This document shows positions 60,551-64,000 of a DNA stretch of 64,000 nucleotides, in pieces; position 1 is the stretch's first letter; each line of letters starts with the position of its first letter. Origin of the DNA: Verrucomicrobiaceae bacterium (lineage in GTDB: Bacteria > Verrucomicrobiota > Verrucomicrobiia > Verrucomicrobiales > Verrucomicrobiaceae); assembly GCA_027484445.1 (NCBI GenBank), contig JAIXSY010000033.1, positions 124,001-188,000 of the forward strand. The letters are read 5' to 3'. The position numbers and the translations under genes are program-made. The notes beneath the pieces are model-generated. The model was not told the DNA's origin, did not search any database, and saw nothing but the letters and a program-made list of their open reading frames with translations.

Positions 60551-61126
60551 AAACATGACCTCCGGTTGGGAGGGGCCGCGACAGTGCGGCAGGTTCACAG
60601 AAGCGCAACAAGAAAGGCAAAAATAACACAAAAACATTCAAGAGAAGCCTCACGGAGACCCGCATGAGTTGGCTCCTGGAATGCCACAGAAGCAGGATGC
60701 AGGGATGTGAAAGCAACAAGCATGAATTGCACAGCAGGTTTCGTGTCGGATTCGATTTTTGGCAGAAGTGCAGACTCTAAAGGCTGTAGCAGATCCGTAG
60801 GGACGGTCTTCGAGTTTGATCTTTTGGCAGATCTGGTGTGGGCCTTACTTTTTGTCAGGTGTCGATTGATCTAAAATTGTGAACCAAAAGAAAAAGGGAA
60901 AAGGGAAAAGGGCAGCAAGCGCTCCTGCCATGAAGGCAACGGCAAAGGTAGCTATCAGTCGGAAAGACGCCCATTCAATTTGTCATTACATGCATTGTTT
61001 GTAGTTAATAATTCTGTTATGAAGGCGACTTTTGACTCATTCTTGAGCGCGATTTTTGCCCGAAGACGACTGCCTGTTGGTGGTTTTTGGCGTTGACGTG
61101 CCAGGGTTGGCGCGTCTTTCTCAGGG
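60551..61126. other. Intergenic region between tRNA-Pro and pyrR, 576 bases
   Basis: No gene is recognised. It must hold the tRNA-Pro promoter (minus strand, near 60560-60620) and the pyrR promoter. AT-rich sequence at about 60975-61025 is the most promoter-like part. Three tandem copies of AAAAGGG lie at 60892-60912. No convincing PyrR-binding hairpin or attenuator was found. Confidence 0.55.
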
Positions 61127-61687
61127 GTGCCCATTTTGCCTGCCCCGTCACGACAGCTTCTCGATGCCTTCGGAATTTCACGCTGCTTGGATGAGATCGC
61201 CGACCAGTTGCATTTGCGCTGGAGTCCAGAAGTCCGCCTCGCTTTGGTGGGCGTGTACCGGCGTGGAGTTCCGTTTTCGGAGGAACTCGCCAAGCGTCTT
61301 GTGAATTTGGGACGTGAGGTCGACCTGGGCCGCATCGACATCACGCAATATCGTGACGACCTGAAATCTTTCACGGTGCTGCCCAAGCTAGAAGGCTCTG
61401 ACATTCGCTTCGAGTTGGACGATGCGGTGGTCATCCTCTGCGACGAAGTGATTCACACGGGACGGACCTGCCGGGCAGCCTTGGATGAACTTCTGGGCTT
61501 TGGACGTCCTCGCTGTGTGCAATTGGCCGTGCTGGTGGATCGCCCAGGTCGTCAGATGCCATTTCAGGCAGATTATGCCGGAATTCGGGCAGATCTACCA
61601 CGCGAAGAGCGTGTGAATGTTTGCTTTTCGTCGGTTGATGGACGTGACGAAGTTTTTGTCACGCCTTGGGAGCAGAAGCTCTGCTAA
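61127..61687 (+). CDS. pyrR: PyrR bifunctional regulator / uracil phosphoribosyltransferase
   Basis: A 186-residue PRPP-binding protein that in Gram-positive bacteria attenuates pyr transcription and has weak uracil phosphoribosyltransferase activity. VVILCDEVIHTGRTCRAALD at residues 103-122 is the PRPP loop, in the form usual for PyrR. LALVGVYRRGVPF and GRIDITQYRDDL are further family motifs. The start is GTG at 61127; a TTG three codons later is possible. It precedes pyrB by 50 bases, the usual order of pyrR-pyrB operons. Confidence 0.92.
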   Translation: MPILPAPSRQLLDAFGISRCLDEIADQLHLRWSPEVRLALVGVYRRGVPFSEELAKRLVNLGREVDLGRIDITQYRDDLKSFTVLPKLEGSDIRFELDDAVVILCDEVIHTGRTCRAALDELLGFGRPRCVQLAVLVDRPGRQMPFQADYAGIRADLPREERVNVCFSSVDGRDEVFVTPWEQKLC

Positions 61688-61737
61688 AGGCTCCGCTTTG
61701 TTTTGTTTTAGTCCCTGCTCTGATCGACTGACTCTGT

Positions 61738-62664
61738 ATGACTCCACGGAAAGACCTTCTCGACATCGCCTCTCTCACGGATGAGGAAATTGAATTCGTG
61801 CTCAGCAATGCAGTGCCCTTCAAGGACCTCTTCCAACGAACGGTCAAGAAGGTGCCCACGTTGAAGGGGCAATCCGTGCTAACGCTCTTTTATGAGCCGA
61901 GCACTCGAACACGCTCCTCCTTTGATGTCGCAGCGACGCGTCTCTCGGCCGATGTGGTTCACTTTGATATCGAGTCCTCCAGCGTGGTGAAGGGTGAATC
62001 CGTGTTGGACACGGTCGAGACTCTAGAGTCGATGCGTGTGGATTACATCATTGTCCGGCACAAGCAGTCGGGCATTCCCGAGTTGATCGCTAGAAACACG
62101 CGTGCCAGTGTCATCAATGCTGGTGATGGTTGGCATGCCCATCCGACCCAAGCTTTGCTGGATGCCTTTACCCTGCGGGAGAAATTCAAAGACCTACGCG
62201 GAGCACGTGCACTCATCGTGGGTGATATCCAACACTCGCGCGTGGCGCGAAGCACTAGCCTCATTCTCCGACGCCAAGGCATGAGTGTAGCCTACTTAGC
62301 CCCAGGCTCCATGATGCCAAGAGAGACGCCTGCGGAGATTCCTCTTTTCGGCAACTGGGATGATGCCTTCGCTTGGTGCCCCGATGTCATCTACCTGCTG
62401 CGGGTACAAAGTGAGCGAATGGATGAGCCTTTCTTCCCCAGTGCCTCAGAATACCATCGCTGCTACGGCCTGACGGATGCTCGTGTGGAAGTGCTGCGCG
62501 AGCGCGGTCTCTGGCTAATGCATCCTGGGCCCGTCAATCGTGGAGTCGAGATCACAGATCGAGGCATGAACTACGAGCGCAGCCTGATCAATCAGCAGGT
62601 CGAAAATGGCATCGCGGTGCGCATGAGTGTACTGTATTGGCTGAAACCTGGAGCTGGCCTTTGA
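61738..62664 (+). CDS. pyrB: Aspartate carbamoyltransferase catalytic subunit
   Basis: Joins carbamoyl phosphate and aspartate, the committed step of pyrimidine synthesis. The 308-residue protein has the carbamoyl-phosphate motif FYEPSTRTRSSFD near residues 51-63, the aspartate-loop segment NAGDGWHAHPTQALLDAF, and LMHPGPVNRGVEI near residue 260. All catalytic residues look intact. It follows pyrR. pyrC is not in the window. Confidence 0.97.
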   Translation: MTPRKDLLDIASLTDEEIEFVLSNAVPFKDLFQRTVKKVPTLKGQSVLTLFYEPSTRTRSSFDVAATRLSADVVHFDIESSSVVKGESVLDTVETLESMRVDYIIVRHKQSGIPELIARNTRASVINAGDGWHAHPTQALLDAFTLREKFKDLRGARALIVGDIQHSRVARSTSLILRRQGMSVAYLAPGSMMPRETPAEIPLFGNWDDAFAWCPDVIYLLRVQSERMDEPFFPSASEYHRCYGLTDARVEVLRERGLWLMHPGPVNRGVEITDRGMNYERSLINQQVENGIAVRMSVLYWLKPGAGL

Positions 62665-62736
62665 GCTAGGGCCCCTGCCCTGAATCTTCCATGCGGGAGG
62701 CCGTGAGAATCCATCCGATTCTGCGTATCGCTAGGC

Positions 62737-64000
62737 ATGTGGAAATCCTTCGCCCTGACTCTTTCTTTGGCACTGCCAACGCTGGCCGTGGACTTTGTCA
62801 AAGAGGTGCAGCCTATCTTTCAGAAGCACTGCTATTCCTGCCATGGTCCCAGCAAACAAGAGGCTGCTTTTCGTCTTGATCACAAGCCGAGTGCCCTAAA
62901 AGGAGGGGATTTCGGCCTCGCGATCCAGCCTGGGCGCAGCAGCGATTCCCTGCTGGTTCATGCCATTGAAGGGCGAAACCCCAAAATGCGCATGCCCCGG
63001 AAAGGCGATCCACTTTCAGCGCCAGAAGTGGCAGCCATCAAGGCTTGGATTGATGCAGGGGCTAACTGGCCTGACACTGCCAGTGTAAAGCTGGAAACAA
63101 AAACCGACCACTGGGCCTTCAAGCCACCGACGAAGCCAAAAGTGCCAGGTCGTCCCGGTCAGCATCCGATTGATGCCTTCATCCAAGATCGCCTCCATCG
63201 CGAAGGCCTTCACCCTGCCTCCCAAGCTCCCTTCGAACAGCGTGTGCGTCGTCTTTACCTAGATTTGATCGGTCTTCCTCCTCCCGTGGATCAGAAGATA
63301 CCTGCTTATGAGGCTTTGGTAGATCAGCTTTTGCAAAGCCCGCACTATGGCGAACGCTGGGGGCGGCACTGGTTGGATGCAGCACATTACGCAGACTCAA
63401 ATGGCTACGAAAAGGACCCGATGCGATTCATCTGGTTTTATCGCGACTGGGTGATCAGTGCCTTCAACCGCGATCTACCCTATGATCAATTCATCATCGA
63501 GCAAATCGCAGGAGATCAGCTGCCAAAGGCCACACAAGATCAAATCGTGGCCACAGGGTTTCTGCGAAATTCGATGATCAATGAGGAAGGCGGCGTCGAT
63601 CCTGAGCAGTTCCGCATGGAAGCGATGTTTGATCGCATGGACACCATTGGCAAAAGCATCCTTGGCCTGACGATTGGCTGCACGCAATGCCATAACCACA
63701 AATATGATCCGATCACGCAGGAGGAGTATTACCGAATGTTCGCCTACTTGAACAATGACAACGAGCCTTGGCGTGTGGTTTACACACCCGCTGAGCAAAT
63801 GGCACGCGCGCGGGTGCTGCAACGTGTGGCAGAACTGGAAAACAAGCTAAAGCACGAGCATCCTGACTGGTCGGAGCGACTCGAAGCCTGGAAAAAATCG
63901 ATCAAGCGTCCCAACTGGACAACGCTGAAGTTTGAAGACGATCCCAGCGGCGGCGAAAAAGCTTTGCGACAGCCCGATGGAAGCATTTTGGCGCAAGGCT
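62737..64000 (+). CDS. Exported PSCyt1/DUF1549 (planctomycete cytochrome) protein, 3' end outside window
   Basis: The first 421 codons are visible. Residues 1-17 are a signal peptide. Residues about 18-108 form a planctomycete-type cytochrome c domain (PF07635-like) with the haem motif C-Y-S-C-H near residue 29 and MRMPRKGDPLSAPEV, which contains a candidate Met ligand. Residues about 148-345 form a DUF1549 domain (RRLYLDLIGLPPP, YGERWGRHWLDAAHYADSN, NEEGGVDPEQFRME) ending in a second CxxCH, GCTQCHNHKYDP. A DUF1553 (PSD1) domain usually follows beyond the window edge. These proteins are characteristic of Planctomycetes and Verrucomicrobia and sit near sulfatases and glycan genes; the function is unproven. 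Confidence 0.9.
   Translation, partial: MWKSFALTLSLALPTLAVDFVKEVQPIFQKHCYSCHGPSKQEAAFRLDHKPSALKGGDFGLAIQPGRSSDSLLVHAIEGRNPKMRMPRKGDPLSAPEVAAIKAWIDAGANWPDTASVKLETKTDHWAFKPPTKPKVPGRPGQHPIDAFIQDRLHREGLHPASQAPFEQRVRRLYLDLIGLPPPVDQKIPAYEALVDQLLQSPHYGERWGRHWLDAAHYADSNGYEKDPMRFIWFYRDWVISAFNRDLPYDQFIIEQIAGDQLPKATQDQIVATGFLRNSMINEEGGVDPEQFRMEAMFDRMDTIGKSILGLTIGCTQCHNHKYDPITQEEYYRMFAYLNNDNEPWRVVYTPAEQMARARVLQRVAELENKLKHEHPDWSERLEAWKKSIKRPNWTTLKFEDDPSGGEKALRQPDGSILAQG

Noticed and set aside
60422..60637. The YbjN-like open frame extends upstream to 60637.
   Set aside because: The extension runs through tRNA-Pro and encodes no protein-like sequence. The internal ATG at 60421 is used.
60790..60820. Possible PyrR-binding sequence upstream of pyrR (GATCCGTAGGGACG).
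   Set aside because: It departs from the known consensus at several positions, and no terminator/antiterminator pair is visible.
60892..60912. Three tandem AAAAGGG units.
   Set aside because: Too short and regular to be CRISPR or a functional repeat on present evidence; recorded only as a simple repeat.

Overview
The window looks like a chromosomal segment of a Verrucomicrobiota bacterium, most likely close to Verrucomicrobiaceae (Prosthecobacter or Verrucomicrobium-like). This is inferred from protein families that are enriched in the Planctomycetes-Verrucomicrobia-Chlamydiae group: DUF1080, DUF6797 and DUF6807 proteins, ThuA-like proteins, formylglycine sulfatases, PQQ-type beta-propellers, a planctomycete-type cytochrome/DUF1549 protein and choice-of-anchor domains. 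These sit between ordinary housekeeping genes. No rRNA is present, so the placement is by protein content only. No prophage, CRISPR array or complete insertion sequence is visible.

Layout. 1-4502: recN (3' end outside the window), an Rrf2 regulator, manA and an MFS transporter. 4532-10109: exported proteins of the carbohydrate-degradation type, ending in a 1,325-residue multidomain protein that carries several repeat elements inserted in frame. 10143-24218: housekeeping genes (rdgB, M16 peptidase, ribE, trxB, uxaC, bioF-like, tRNA-Ser, panC) with a DUF1080/cupredoxin protein and a nuclease-like protein. 24384-27208: an NfeD-type membrane protease and a polytopic membrane protein. 27228-39275: a type IV pilus/type II secretion-like locus. 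The secretin is divergent from about ten co-directional genes: a large pilin-like protein with a long exported tail, a PilT-class ATPase, PilM/N/O/P-like assembly proteins, three minor-pilin-like proteins and a GspF/PilC platform protein. 39396-49625: parE, an O-antigen ligase-like protein, a sulfatase, a frameshifted tautomerase gene, two envelope-type proteins and trpE. 49626-50394: a gene-poor stretch with a possible transposase remnant. 50395-60550: a cupin, a dynamin-like GTPase, a polysaccharide deacetylase, two PQQ propellers, carA, a ThuA-like protein, a PH-domain protein, a YbjN-like protein and tRNA-Pro. 61127-64000: pyrR-pyrB and the start of a PSCyt1/DUF1549 protein.

How the genes fit together. 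carA, pyrR and pyrB lie within 6 kb and all serve pyrimidine synthesis. The exported enzymes, cupredoxin fusions, sulfatase and cytochrome protein fit a polysaccharide-degrading lifestyle. The pilus-like locus probably builds one envelope-spanning machine. It has all core parts except a prepilin peptidase and a separate extension ATPase.

The most notable observations are three REP/inverted-REP pairs (BIME-like) translated in frame inside one gene, the pilus-like locus with its domain-decorated large pilin, and a one-base A-tract frameshift in a tautomerase gene. Start codons were often moved inward from the longest open frame, using signal peptides, family starts or overlap with neighbours.
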